NCBI GenBank assembly: GCA_013867245.1
Contig: JACENB010000157.1
Location: 1-29,763 of the forward strand
Direction of reading: 5' to 3'
Source: Nitrosopumilaceae archaeon
GTDB lineage: Archaea > Thermoproteota > Nitrososphaeria > Nitrososphaerales > Nitrosopumilaceae
Length of the DNA stretch: 29,763 nucleotides
A program made the position numbers and the translations under genes. Shown here piece after piece: positions 1-6,639 of the stretch. Below the pieces are notes generated by a model, which did no database searches, was not told the origin of the DNA, and saw only the letters and a program-made list of their open reading frames with translations. The stretch's first letter is position 1. Each line of letters opens with the position of its first letter.

Positions 1-314
1 CCTGCTGGTTTTAACCAAAGAATTTCATCTCCTTCTTTTACATTAAATAATTGAGTAGTTAATCTACCTGGAAGTGGTTTTCTAACCCATCTAATTACAA
101 ATTCAATATACTCTTTGTTTTCAGGATGTGATGCTATTGAATATGCTCTTCTGACAATTTTTCCATTATCTAATGGATTTGCTAAACCTAGTGTGAGAAA
201 TTGACCTGCTTCATAATCTGGAACTGGACCGTCTTTTGGTACAATTCTCATTACAAGAAGATCTTCTTTTAATAATTGAACATAAGTGACAGTTGCTTTA
301 TTGTCTACTACCAT
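1..314 (-). CDS. Ferredoxin-NADP reductase-like flavoprotein, N-terminal fragment (runs off left edge)
   Basis: The reverse strand gives an open frame from ATG at 314 through the window edge, about 104 codons. It shows the FAD-binding beta-barrel of the ferredoxin-NADP reductase superfamily: an RRAYSIAS motif (the RxYS-type FAD site) and, further on, IRWVRKPLPGRLTT. The NADP-binding half lies outside the window. By eye more than half the residues match the complete reductase at 10520-11362, so the two are paralogues. An AT-rich TATA-like element at about 339-350 sits 25-30 bp before the ATG, which suits a leaderless transcript. The superfamily moves electrons between NAD(P)H and ferredoxin or another one-electron partner; the partner here cannot be told. 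The family call is firm, the exact substrate is not. Confidence 0.85.
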   Translation of the reverse strand, partial: MVVDNKATVTYVQLLKEDLLVMRIVPKDGPVPDYEAGQFLTLGLANPLDNGKIVRRAYSIASHPENKEYIEFVIRWVRKPLPGRLTTQLFNVKEGDEILWLKPA

Positions 315-401
315 GATAATACATCCATCATCTCGAATCTTAAATATATTGTGCTAGTTTCAATTTTTTCTTATAATTAATCGCTAAACGTTAATAACCA
401 A

Positions 402-412
402 TTTAAAAAATA
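402..412 (+). promoter_or_regulatory. TATA-like element of tRNA-Ala
   Basis: The AT-only tract TTTAAAAAATA is centred about 30 bp before the first base of the tRNA, the usual place for an archaeal TBP site. Called from position and composition only. Confidence 0.45.
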
Positions 413-437
413 TTATTCAATCAGTATTCTGATTATT

Positions 438-511
438 GGGCCGGTCGTCTAGTCTGGTAGGATAGGTGCATGGCATGCATCGGATCAAGGGTTCAAATCC
501 CTTTCGGTCCA
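438..511 (+). tRNA. tRNA-Ala (anticodon GGC)
   Basis: A complete cloverleaf folds by hand: acceptor 438-444 with 504-510 (two G-U pairs), D-stem 447-450 with 460-463, anticodon stem 465-469 with 477-481, seven-base loop 470-476 with U33 and anticodon GGC at 472-474, T-stem 487-491 with 499-503, T-loop TTCAAAT. The discriminator is A511. CCA is not encoded and there is no intron. A TATA-like tract at 402-412 lies about 26-30 bp upstream. The 3' end is one base from the stop codon of the convergent HEAT-repeat gene. Confidence 0.97.
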
Positions 512-512
512 C

Positions 513-1049
513 TTATTTTTTTAATTTCAATAATAGGTTTTTTATTTGAACATCATTATTTTTTGATATTTCTTTAATTTTTTGTTCAGGAATTGAAATT
601 TTTGTTTGAATTGCAGTATTTAATGAACTAATTTGTACTTCTAAACTAGAATCTGAAATTAATTTTAGAACAATTTCTGAAATGTTTTCTGCTTTTAGAT
701 ATCCTAAAGCCCCAATCGCACAAGATCTTACTCTTTCATGTTCATCATTTACTATTTTGATAATTTCTGGAATTGCATTTTTATCATTTCTGTTTGCTAA
801 TACTAGTGATGTAAAAGCCTTGATGTTTTTATTCGTAGAATTAAGATTTTTAATTAAAATTTTTGAGATTTCATTTTGATTTAATACAAGTGCATTAAAT
901 GCTTCACCCCTAACTTCTATGCTATCGTCATTTAATCTTGAAATAATTTGTTGTAATATTTTTAAATCATTTGTATCATGTAGCGTTTCTAAAATTTCAA
1001 TTTTTTTTTGACTTTGCCCTGTCTCTAAGATTCTTAAAATATTTTCCAA
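513..1049 (-). CDS. HEAT-repeat (PBS-lyase-like) protein
   Basis: The 178-residue product consists of successive helix pairs of about 31 residues, with recurring patterns such as DDSIEVRGEAFNALV (around residues 40-55) and DEHERVRSCAIGALGYL (around 102-118), the signature of HEAT/PBS-lyase repeats. Such proteins form curved alpha-solenoid scaffolds for protein-protein contact; no catalytic motif is visible and the partner is unknown. The frame opens with TTG at 1049; an in-frame stop lies nine bases upstream and there is no ATG near the N-terminus, so TTG is the only reasonable start. The gene stands alone, convergent with tRNA-Ala and divergent from alba. Codon use is the same AT-rich style as the neighbours. 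Confidence 0.82.
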   Translation of the reverse strand: MENILRILETGQSQKKIEILETLHDTNDLKILQQIISRLNDDSIEVRGEAFNALVLNQNEISKILIKNLNSTNKNIKAFTSLVLANRNDKNAIPEIIKIVNDEHERVRSCAIGALGYLKAENISEIVLKLISDSSLEVQISSLNTAIQTKISIPEQKIKEISKNNDVQIKNLLLKLKK

Positions 1050-1130
1050 CTTATGTTAAATTACATTTTGAAGTTAATAATCCTAGATTTTTTCAATTTT
1101 TTGTAATTTTAATAAAAAATTCATTTTAAC

Positions 1131-1139
1131 TTTAAATTA
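1131..1139 (+). promoter_or_regulatory. TATA box of alba
   Basis: TTTAAATTA is centred 26 bp before the alba ATG at 1161. That spacing would place transcription start at or next to the start codon, so the mRNA is probably leaderless. Confidence 0.6.
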
Positions 1140-1160
1140 TCGTTAAATACTATATTATCC

Positions 1161-1448
1161 ATGTCCACTGAAACAAGAGACACCATATTCATTGGTAAAA
1201 AACCATTGATGGCATATGTAACATCGACGCTAATTCAATTAGCAAATGTACCATCCGTAAACATCAAAGCTCGGGGACTTAGTATAGGTCGTGCAGTAGA
1301 TGTAGCACAAATTGTTGCACGAAAAACTGAAAATGCCGGATATTCCATTGGAAATATCAAAATTGATTCAGAATCATTAGAATCTGAAGATGGTAGAACC
1401 CGAAATGTTTCAACAATAGAAATTGAAGTAAAGAGAAACGAATCTTAA
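1161..1448 (+). CDS. albA: Alba chromatin / nucleic-acid-binding protein
   Basis: The 95-residue product matches the Alba family in length and sequence. The IGKKPLMAYV segment at residues 11-20 carries the paired lysines that contact nucleic acid and, in Sulfolobus, are controlled by acetylation. KARGLSIGRAVDVAQIVA (about 37-54) is the family's conserved helix and the C-terminus has the IEIEVKR strand. Alba dimers coat DNA and RNA and help package the chromosome. The ATG is preceded by a well-placed TATA box with no room for a ribosome binding site, so translation is likely leaderless. It is a single-gene unit with a T-rich end that meets the convergent PrpB-like gene 21 bp later. Family call is very secure; acetylation of these lysines in this organism is not known. 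Confidence 0.96.
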   Translation: MSTETRDTIFIGKKPLMAYVTSTLIQLANVPSVNIKARGLSIGRAVDVAQIVARKTENAGYSIGNIKIDSESLESEDGRTRNVSTIEIEVKRNES

Positions 1449-1461
1449 TCGTACTTTACTT

Positions 1462-1484
1462 AAAATTTTTTATTTTCTTTTTGA
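1462..1484 (+). terminator. T-rich probable terminator of alba
   Basis: Runs of T (ATTTTTTATTTTCTTTTTG-like) begin about 13 bp after the alba stop codon. Archaeal RNA polymerase commonly stops at such oligo-T tracts. They overlap the end of the convergent gene. Position-based call, no hairpin seen. Confidence 0.35.
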
Positions 1485-2336
1485 AAATTTGTACTTTGTT
1501 TCCATTTTTTTGAATTTATCTAATTCAACTAAATTATTGAACTGATCAAAATTTACTACTTTTTGTTTGTATTTTGAAGTAGTTCCTGTATTTTTTAATT
1601 CTTGTAAAATATTCATTGTTGCAAAAGTATTTGCAAATAATACAGATAGTGGGTAAAGAATAATGTTGAATCCAATTTTACTCAGAGTTTCAGCTGAATT
1701 AATTGGAGTTGCACCACCTTCAATCATATTTGCAACTAATGGTGCTTTGATTTCTTTTCCAATTCTTTTCATTTCATCTAATGATTTTGGTGCTTCAATA
1801 AATACAGCATCCGCACCTGTTTTTTTATTTTGTAGTCCTCTTTCAATTGCTTTATCTAATCCTTCAGTTGCTCTTGAATCTGTTCTAGCTACAATAATGA
1901 AATCTTTGTTTTCACGTGCATCAATTGCTGCACCAAGTTTTTCTGTATATTCTTCTTGTGATATTACATCTTTTCCTTGCATATGACCACACCTTTTAGG
2001 CCATTTTTGATCCTCAAGAAAAATTCCTGCAGCCCCTGCAGCCTCTAATTCTTTAACTAATTTCCAAACACTTAATGCATTTCCGTAACCTGTATCTGAA
2101 TCAACAATTAGTGGTACTGAAATTGCATTTGAGATTCTCCTTGCATTATCTACTGTTTCTGTTGCTCCGATAAATCCATAATCTGGCATTCCAAACAATG
2201 TTGCTGAAGTTCCATATCCAGTTTGAAACATTGCATTGAATCCCACTTTTTCTGCAATTTTGGCTCCAATGGCATCATATACTCCTGGAATTACAAGAGG
2301 TTTTTTTGATTTAATCATACTGGATAATTTTTTCAT
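1470..2336 (-). CDS. Isocitrate lyase/PEP mutase superfamily enzyme, PrpB-like
   Basis: The 288-residue product is a TIM-barrel enzyme of the isocitrate lyase/phosphoenolpyruvate mutase superfamily. It has the metal-site strand VDSDTGYG (D79, D81), LEDQ (E108) and the catalytic-loop signature PKRCGHMQGK with Cys116 and His118, followed by ARTDSRA and ANMIEGGATP. These features and the length fit the methylisocitrate lyase/oxaloacetate hydrolase branch (PrpB-like) rather than true isocitrate lyase, which is much longer. Members cleave C-C bonds in 2-substituted malate- or citrate-type acids. No methylcitrate synthase or dehydratase is nearby, so the substrate is open. It lies 47 bp downstream of the padR-like regulator on the same strand; a TATA-like TCATAAATA about 26-30 bp before the ATG suggests it also has its own promoter. 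Confidence 0.85.
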   Translation of the reverse strand: MKKLSSMIKSKKPLVIPGVYDAIGAKIAEKVGFNAMFQTGYGTSATLFGMPDYGFIGATETVDNARRISNAISVPLIVDSDTGYGNALSVWKLVKELEAAGAAGIFLEDQKWPKRCGHMQGKDVISQEEYTEKLGAAIDARENKDFIIVARTDSRATEGLDKAIERGLQNKKTGADAVFIEAPKSLDEMKRIGKEIKAPLVANMIEGGATPINSAETLSKIGFNIILYPLSVLFANTFATMNILQELKNTGTTSKYKQKVVNFDQFNNLVELDKFKKMETKYKFSKRK

Positions 2337-2383
2337 AAGTTTCTAATTTTTTTGAATTATTTATGATTTTAATTTTAGATTAA

Positions 2384-2893
2384 TTATTCTATTTTGATTT
2401 CTTTACCATTTTTCTTTACTTTTTTTCCATCCATTTTATTTAATTCGTTTTGAAGAAATTCTCTGTACCTCTTAGTTTCTTCATCTGTCATATTTGTCAA
2501 GTTTGAACTTAAAATCGAACCCATTGATGAAATTTTTTCTAGTAAATCTAATGCGACAAATCTTCCCGCGTTTCCTAATCTAAAAAGAACATCTAATTGA
2601 TTTTTAACAATATCATTGATTTTATCTACATCCTGTGCTGTATCTAAACCATATTTTGTTAATTGATATCTACCATCTTTTGTCTCTTCAATTAATTTTT
2701 CATCTAGTAATCTACCTAATAATGGATAGATTAATCCTGGAGATGGTTTCCAAATCCCATTACTTTGTTCAACTGCATAATCAATAATTTCTTTTCCTGT
2801 GTATGTTTTTTCTTTTAATAATTCCAAAATGAAATATCTTGAAAATCCTCTTGGTATGGAACTTCCTACTCTTTGAAACCACTCTGAAATCAT
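2384..2893 (-). CDS. PadR-family winged-helix transcriptional regulator
   Basis: The product (169 residues from ATG 2893; a GTG at 2896 is also in frame) begins with a PadR-type winged helix. SRYFILELLKEKTYTGKEIIDYA covers the first helices, SPGLIYPLLGRLLDEKLIEE is the recognition helix region with the characteristic P-x-x-Y-x-x-L pattern, and GRYQLTKYGLDTA is the wing. A charged helical C-terminal half (about residues 95-160) is probably the dimerisation arm. PadR proteins are usually repressors that respond to small molecules or stress. The start codon overlaps a perfect 12-bp palindrome, with a second copy just upstream next to the TATA box, which points to autorepression. Likely targets are itself, the PrpB-like gene behind it, and possibly the divergent sdh operon. 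The ligand is unknown. Confidence 0.88.
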   Translation of the reverse strand: MISEWFQRVGSSIPRGFSRYFILELLKEKTYTGKEIIDYAVEQSNGIWKPSPGLIYPLLGRLLDEKLIEETKDGRYQLTKYGLDTAQDVDKINDIVKNQLDVLFRLGNAGRFVALDLLEKISSMGSILSSNLTNMTDEETKRYREFLQNELNKMDGKKVKKNGKEIKIE

Positions 2894-2915
2894 CACTAGT
2901 GATATCGCTAGTGAT
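2892..2915. promoter_or_regulatory. Tandem 12-bp palindromes, probable PadR operator
   Basis: ATCACTAGTGAT (2892-2903, perfect palindrome) is followed without gap by ATCGCTAGTGAT (2904-2915, one base different). Together they form a 24-bp near-palindrome centred on GATATC. The element lies between the minus-strand TATA-like tract (about 2914-2925) and the padR start codon, so a bound dimer would cover the transcription start. It differs from the ATGT-N8-ACAT type described for classical PadR, so binding by this protein is inferred from position. Confidence 0.7.
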
Positions 2916-2925
2916 ATATTTTAAT
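2914..2925 (-). promoter_or_regulatory. TATA-like element of padR-type gene
   Basis: On the minus strand the tract ATTAAAATATAT is centred about 26 bp before the ATG at 2893, consistent with a leaderless transcript. It abuts the tandem palindrome. Confidence 0.5.
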
Positions 2926-2989
2926 ATTTCTGTATACTGTTGAACAATACTTCATATTTAACCCAAAAAATACTATTTTTGTATTAAAA

Positions 2990-4702
2990 ATGGCTAATTC
3001 ATTAGATTTTGATCTTATCATTTGTGGTTCTGGTCTTGCAGGATTAAGAGCTGCAATTTCAGCTGCAAAGAAAGGCCCAAATCTCAAGATTGGGGTTGTT
3101 TCTAAAGTTCAGGTAATGCGTTCTCATTCTGTTTCTGCAGAAGGTGGAACTGCTGCAGTTCTTTTTGAAGATGAAGGTGATACAATTGAATCTCATGTTT
3201 ATGATACTGTTAAAGGAAGTGACTTTCTTGCAGACCAAGATGTTGCAGAACGTCTTTGTGTTGAAATGCCCCAACAAATTCGTCAATTAGATCATTGGGG
3301 AATGCCTTGGTCTAGAAGAGATGATGGTAGAATTGATCAAAGAAATTTTGGTGGTTATAGTTTTCCTAGAGCAACATATGCATCTGATAAAGTTGGTTTC
3401 TTTGAAATGCAAACTCTGTATGATACATGTCAGAAATATGATAACATTGAATATCTAAACGAATGGTTTGTAACATCAATTATTCATGATGGAAAAAAAT
3501 TCATGGGAGTTACTGCAATTGAATTAGGTTCTGGAAATTTTTACACCATTAAAGGTAAAGCACTAATCATTGCAACTGGTGGTGCTGGACGTTTGTATAG
3601 TTTTTCAACGTATGCACTTTCTTCAACTCCTGACGGATTAGATATGGGATACCGTGCAGGTATGGCATTAAAGGATATGGAGTTTGTACAATTCCATCCA
3701 ACTGGAATTTTACCTTCTGGAATATTGATTACTGAAGGTGCAAGAGGTGAAGGTGGATATTTGCTTAACAGTCAAGGCGAGAGATTTATGAAAACTTACG
3801 CTGCAGGAAAAATGGAATTAGCTCCTCGTGATATAGTATCAAGATCAATTATGACAGAAATTCAAGAAGGTCGTGGATTTAAACATGAAACTGGACCTGA
3901 TTGTATGAAACTTGATTTGAGACATCTTGGTGATGAAAAAATCAAAGAAAAATTAGGTGGAATTAGAGAAATATCAATTAAATTTTCAGGAATAGATCCT
4001 GCAAAGGATTTGCTTGACATTAGGCCAGTTTGCCATTACATGATGGGTGGATTGCATACTGATATTGATGGTGCAACTGAGATTCAAGGTGTCTGGGCAG
4101 CAGGTGAGGTGGCTTGTAACAGTGTTCATGGCTCAAATCGTTTAGGTGCAAATTCAACATCCGAATGTATTGTTTGGGGAAATATCACTGGTGCACTGGC
4201 AGCTGAATATGCCATGAATAATAACAATAGTGATCAATGGCCTCATCATTTAGTTGCAGCAGAAGAGAAGCGAATCTATGATGGAATATTTAGAGGAAAT
4301 GGAGATGTAAATCCATATGAAATAAGACAAGAACTTACAGATACTTTGAATGATAAAGCATATGTCTATAGAAATGAAACTGACTTGGTTGATGGTCTAA
4401 AGAAAATACGTGAATTAAAGAAATTAGCTTGGAAGCATGTTGATGATAAAGCAAAAGAATACAATACTAATTTTGCAAATGTCATGGAACTTGATTCTAT
4501 GTTTAGAGTCGCTGAAGTTCTTTTAGTTGGTGCCATTAATCGTAAAGAATCTCGTGGTGCACATTCAAGAACTGATTATCCTAAACGTGATGATGAAAAT
4601 TTCTTATATCATACACTTGCTTATTACGATCCAAATGAACCAATAATGAAAAAACATCCTGTAACAATTACTAAATACAAACCAGTGGAGAGAAAATACT
4701 AG
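2990..4702 (+). CDS. sdhA: Succinate dehydrogenase flavoprotein subunit
   Basis: The 570-residue product is the FAD-bearing catalytic subunit of complex II, which oxidises succinate to fumarate. The N-terminal dinucleotide fold GSGLAG lies at residues 13-18. RSHSVSAEGG places His46 where FAD is covalently attached in the family. TEGARGEGG puts Glu249 and Arg252 in the active site, PVCHYMMGG puts His349 at the dicarboxylate site, and VHGSNRLGANS is the late FAD-contact motif. All expected catalytic residues are present and length is typical. A TATA-like CATATTTA at 2953-2960 lies about 33 bp before the ATG, leaving at most a very short leader. It is the first gene of sdhA-C-D-B, with sdhC starting directly after the stop. 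In a 3HP/4HB autotroph the enzyme could serve the oxidative direction of a partial citric acid cycle. Confidence 0.97.
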   Translation: MANSLDFDLIICGSGLAGLRAAISAAKKGPNLKIGVVSKVQVMRSHSVSAEGGTAAVLFEDEGDTIESHVYDTVKGSDFLADQDVAERLCVEMPQQIRQLDHWGMPWSRRDDGRIDQRNFGGYSFPRATYASDKVGFFEMQTLYDTCQKYDNIEYLNEWFVTSIIHDGKKFMGVTAIELGSGNFYTIKGKALIIATGGAGRLYSFSTYALSSTPDGLDMGYRAGMALKDMEFVQFHPTGILPSGILITEGARGEGGYLLNSQGERFMKTYAAGKMELAPRDIVSRSIMTEIQEGRGFKHETGPDCMKLDLRHLGDEKIKEKLGGIREISIKFSGIDPAKDLLDIRPVCHYMMGGLHTDIDGATEIQGVWAAGEVACNSVHGSNRLGANSTSECIVWGNITGALAAEYAMNNNNSDQWPHHLVAAEEKRIYDGIFRGNGDVNPYEIRQELTDTLNDKAYVYRNETDLVDGLKKIRELKKLAWKHVDDKAKEYNTNFANVMELDSMFRVAEVLLVGAINRKESRGAHSRTDYPKRDDENFLYHTLAYYDPNEPIMKKHPVTITKYKPVERKY

Positions 4703-5134
4703 ATGACTCAAGATGAAAATAAAGAAGGCATTAAGGGAATGGCCAATCCTGGTCGTTATGGAATTGAAAGAATAGCATATTTGTTAATGCGTTTAACGGG
4801 ACTAGGATTGTTAGGGTACTTTATTGCACATGTTTATGAAACAAGTAATATTTTACGAGGTCGAATGGGTTGGGATGATTTTCTAGCAATGACTCAAACC
4901 ACAGAAGGACATCTATTTCTAGTTCTTGTAATTGGAATGTGTGTTTTTCATACTGGAAATGGAATTAGAATTATGTTGGGACATGGTGGAGTTGGTGTGG
5001 GAAAACCTGCCAGACCCGATTATCCATATGACCCTGCATCTCAAAATTATCGACATAAAATAGGAATTTACTCTTCCATCGTTCTTGCAGCAGTTGCAAT
5101 GATGTATGGTATGGCAGTAATGTTTGGTGAATAA
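4703..5134 (+). CDS. sdhC: Succinate dehydrogenase membrane anchor, SdhC-like
   Basis: The 143-residue product has three hydrophobic spans (about residues 24-45, 70-92 and 116-140) as expected for a complex II anchor subunit. The second span ends in HTGNGIRIML (His83), matching the H-x-x-N-G-x-R motif that ligates haem b in cytochrome b556 subunits; His43 in the first span is another candidate. The ATG abuts the sdhA stop codon, and sdhD follows without a gap, so translation is probably coupled. The N-terminal 15 residues are charged and look cytoplasmic. Assignment as SdhC rather than SdhD rests on order and the motif; the two small anchors are divergent in archaea. Confidence 0.85.
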   Translation: MTQDENKEGIKGMANPGRYGIERIAYLLMRLTGLGLLGYFIAHVYETSNILRGRMGWDDFLAMTQTTEGHLFLVLVIGMCVFHTGNGIRIMLGHGGVGVGKPARPDYPYDPASQNYRHKIGIYSSIVLAAVAMMYGMAVMFGE

Positions 5135-5135
5135 A

Positions 5136-5480
5136 ATGAAAGAAAGTACAATAATGAAAATTCACTATGGGACTGCTTTAGCATCTGTGGGATTAGTTGC
5201 AGTTCATATTTTGATGCGTCTAACAACAGGATTTTCAGACTCTTTATCTTATGAAAATGTATTAGCAAATTATCGATCAATTCCATATGTCATAATGCTT
5301 GAATTGATTTTGATTCTACTAGCAGTACATGGTTTTAATGGATTAAGAGTTATTTTACTAGAACTAAAACAAGGCAGGGTTTATGAAAAGGCTGTTTCGT
5401 ATGGTGTTGTAATAGGAATGATTGCATTAATTGGATATGGCTCAAGAACAATAATTATGACAAATATGGGGATGTCTTAG
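5136..5480 (+). CDS. sdhD: Succinate dehydrogenase membrane anchor, SdhD-like
   Basis: The product is 114 residues from ATG 5136. An in-frame TTG at 5124 and GTG at 5127 would extend it, but they overlap the sdhC stop, and GGTGA at 5126-5130 is well placed as a ribosome binding site for 5136. Three membrane spans are seen (about residues 11-30, 50-72 and 80-102). AVHILMRL (His24) and AVHGFNGLRVILLE (His65 with N-G-x-R) resemble the haem and quinone-site segments of complex II anchors. With SdhC it should form the membrane domain that hands electrons to quinone. It sits between sdhC and sdhB in one operon. The name is by position; sequence similarity between small anchors is weak. Confidence 0.8.
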   Translation: MKESTIMKIHYGTALASVGLVAVHILMRLTTGFSDSLSYENVLANYRSIPYVIMLELILILLAVHGFNGLRVILLELKQGRVYEKAVSYGVVIGMIALIGYGSRTIIMTNMGMS

Positions 5481-5482
5481 AT

Positions 5483-6250
5483 ATGGCTCAAGTCTCTAGT
5501 GTTGCAGATGAACAAGTACCTAATGCATTATCTACAACAAAAACAATCTTGCTAAGAATTTCTAGATTTAATCCTGAATCTGATGATTCAAATAAATTCA
5601 TGGAATTCAACGTATCTTATGAAAAATGGACAACAGTACTAGAAGCAATTCTTGATGTCAAAAAGCATCATGATCATTCAGTAGCTGTTCGTTATTCTTG
5701 TAGACAAGCTACATGTGGATCTTGTGGTATGTTGATTAATGGAAAACCTAGATTAGCATGCTTTACAAAAATCAGTGAATTGGATTCTGATGTTGTAACT
5801 GTAGAACCAATGAATAATTTTCCAGTAATCCGTGATTTGGCAGTAAAGTTTGAACGATTGTTTGACACACATCATAAAATTCAACCTTACCTAATCCGTG
5901 ACGATACTGAGTTAGAATCAAACGAAAAAGAGTTCTTACAATCTCCTGAAGAATTAGAAAATTTCATCCAATTTGCAAATTGCATTAAATGTGGATTATG
6001 TAATTCTGCATGTCCAACTATGACTACTGATTCTTCATTTGTAGGGCCTCAAGCATTAGCACAAGCTTATCGATATGTTGCTGATAGTAGAGATAAAGGA
6101 AAAGATAGTAGATTAGACATTATTGATGAATCCCATGGAATTTGGAGATGTCATTTTGCTGGTTCATGTAGTCAAGTATGTCCAAAAGGTGTTGATCCAG
6201 CAATGGGAATTCAATTCCTTAGAGGATATTTGTTAGGATTTAGAAGTTAA
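5483..6250 (+). CDS. sdhB: Succinate dehydrogenase iron-sulfur subunit
   Basis: The 255-residue product carries three Fe-S clusters that pass electrons from SdhA to quinone. Cys73, Cys78, Cys81 and Cys93 form the plant-ferredoxin-type [2Fe-2S] site. CIKCGLCNSACP (Cys167, 170, 173, 177) and CHFAGSCSQVCP (Cys223, 229, 233) together supply the ligands for one [4Fe-4S] and one [3Fe-4S] cluster, the standard complex II arrangement. The ATG is two bases after the sdhD stop. The TAA shares the four bases TTAA at 6247-6250 with the stop of the convergent MIP18-family gene, itself a predicted Fe-S maturation factor. No oddity in length or motif. Confidence 0.97.
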   Translation: MAQVSSVADEQVPNALSTTKTILLRISRFNPESDDSNKFMEFNVSYEKWTTVLEAILDVKKHHDHSVAVRYSCRQATCGSCGMLINGKPRLACFTKISELDSDVVTVEPMNNFPVIRDLAVKFERLFDTHHKIQPYLIRDDTELESNEKEFLQSPEELENFIQFANCIKCGLCNSACPTMTTDSSFVGPQALAQAYRYVADSRDKGKDSRLDIIDESHGIWRCHFAGSCSQVCPKGVDPAMGIQFLRGYLLGFRS

Positions 6251-6591
6251 TCTGTTTTTTTTGGAAGTTCATTTATCTTATTTGGATTAGGACTATTGTT
6301 TACTTGATTGTTGATTTGTTCTGCCATGAAATGATTTGATACATTTACTTTGACATCTTCTACACCATCTACCTTCAAAAGATAATCATGAACATCTTGA
6401 CAAATTTTGAAACCAAAAACTGCTGGACAAAATGGACTAGTTAGATGCAAATCTACTTTGACGTTACTGTCATTGATGTCTACTTCATCAATTAGTTCTA
6501 ATTCCACAATGGATGTGTTGATTTCTGGATCTACAATCTTTGATAATTCATCAAAAATTTTGACCCTAAGTAATTTGATATCTTGGCTCAT
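6247..6591 (-). CDS. MIP18/DUF59-family iron-sulfur maturation protein
   Basis: The 114-residue product matches the MIP18 (DUF59, SufT/PaaD-like) family: KIVDPEINTSIVELELIDEV at about residues 18-37 holds the DPE motif, and TSPFCPAVFGF places the conserved Cys55. After GVEDVKVNV the last 25 residues are an Asn-rich tail. Family members take part in Fe-S cluster assembly or carry clusters to target proteins. It is convergent with sdhB, overlapping by four bases, and divergent from argH, sharing one TATA box. The ATG at 6591 lies 24 bp from the centre of that box, so the mRNA is probably leaderless. Its position next to a three-cluster SdhB fits a maturation role, but this is inference from context. 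Confidence 0.88.
   Translation of the reverse strand: MSQDIKLLRVKIFDELSKIVDPEINTSIVELELIDEVDINDSNVKVDLHLTSPFCPAVFGFKICQDVHDYLLKVDGVEDVKVNVSNHFMAEQINNQVNNSPNPNKINELPKKTD
6255..6262 (+). terminator. Oligo-T probable terminator of the sdh operon
   Basis: Eight consecutive T residues lie 5 bp after the sdhB stop codon. They are inside the 3' coding end of the convergent MIP18-family gene. Archaeal termination at oligo-T is common; no hairpin seen. Confidence 0.35.
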
Positions 6592-6610
6592 GTCGAAAAA
6601 ACATTTATGC

Positions 6611-6619
6611 TATATATAA
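6611..6619. promoter_or_regulatory. Shared bidirectional TATA box (MIP18-family gene / argH)
   Basis: TATATATAA sits in the 48 bp between the two divergent start codons. Its centre near 6615 is 24 bp from the minus-strand ATG at 6591 and 25 bp from the plus-strand ATG at 6640. No second TATA-like tract is better placed for either gene, so one symmetrical box may serve both. Confidence 0.65.
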
Positions 6620-6639
6620 CCATTTTACAATCTTAGTTG

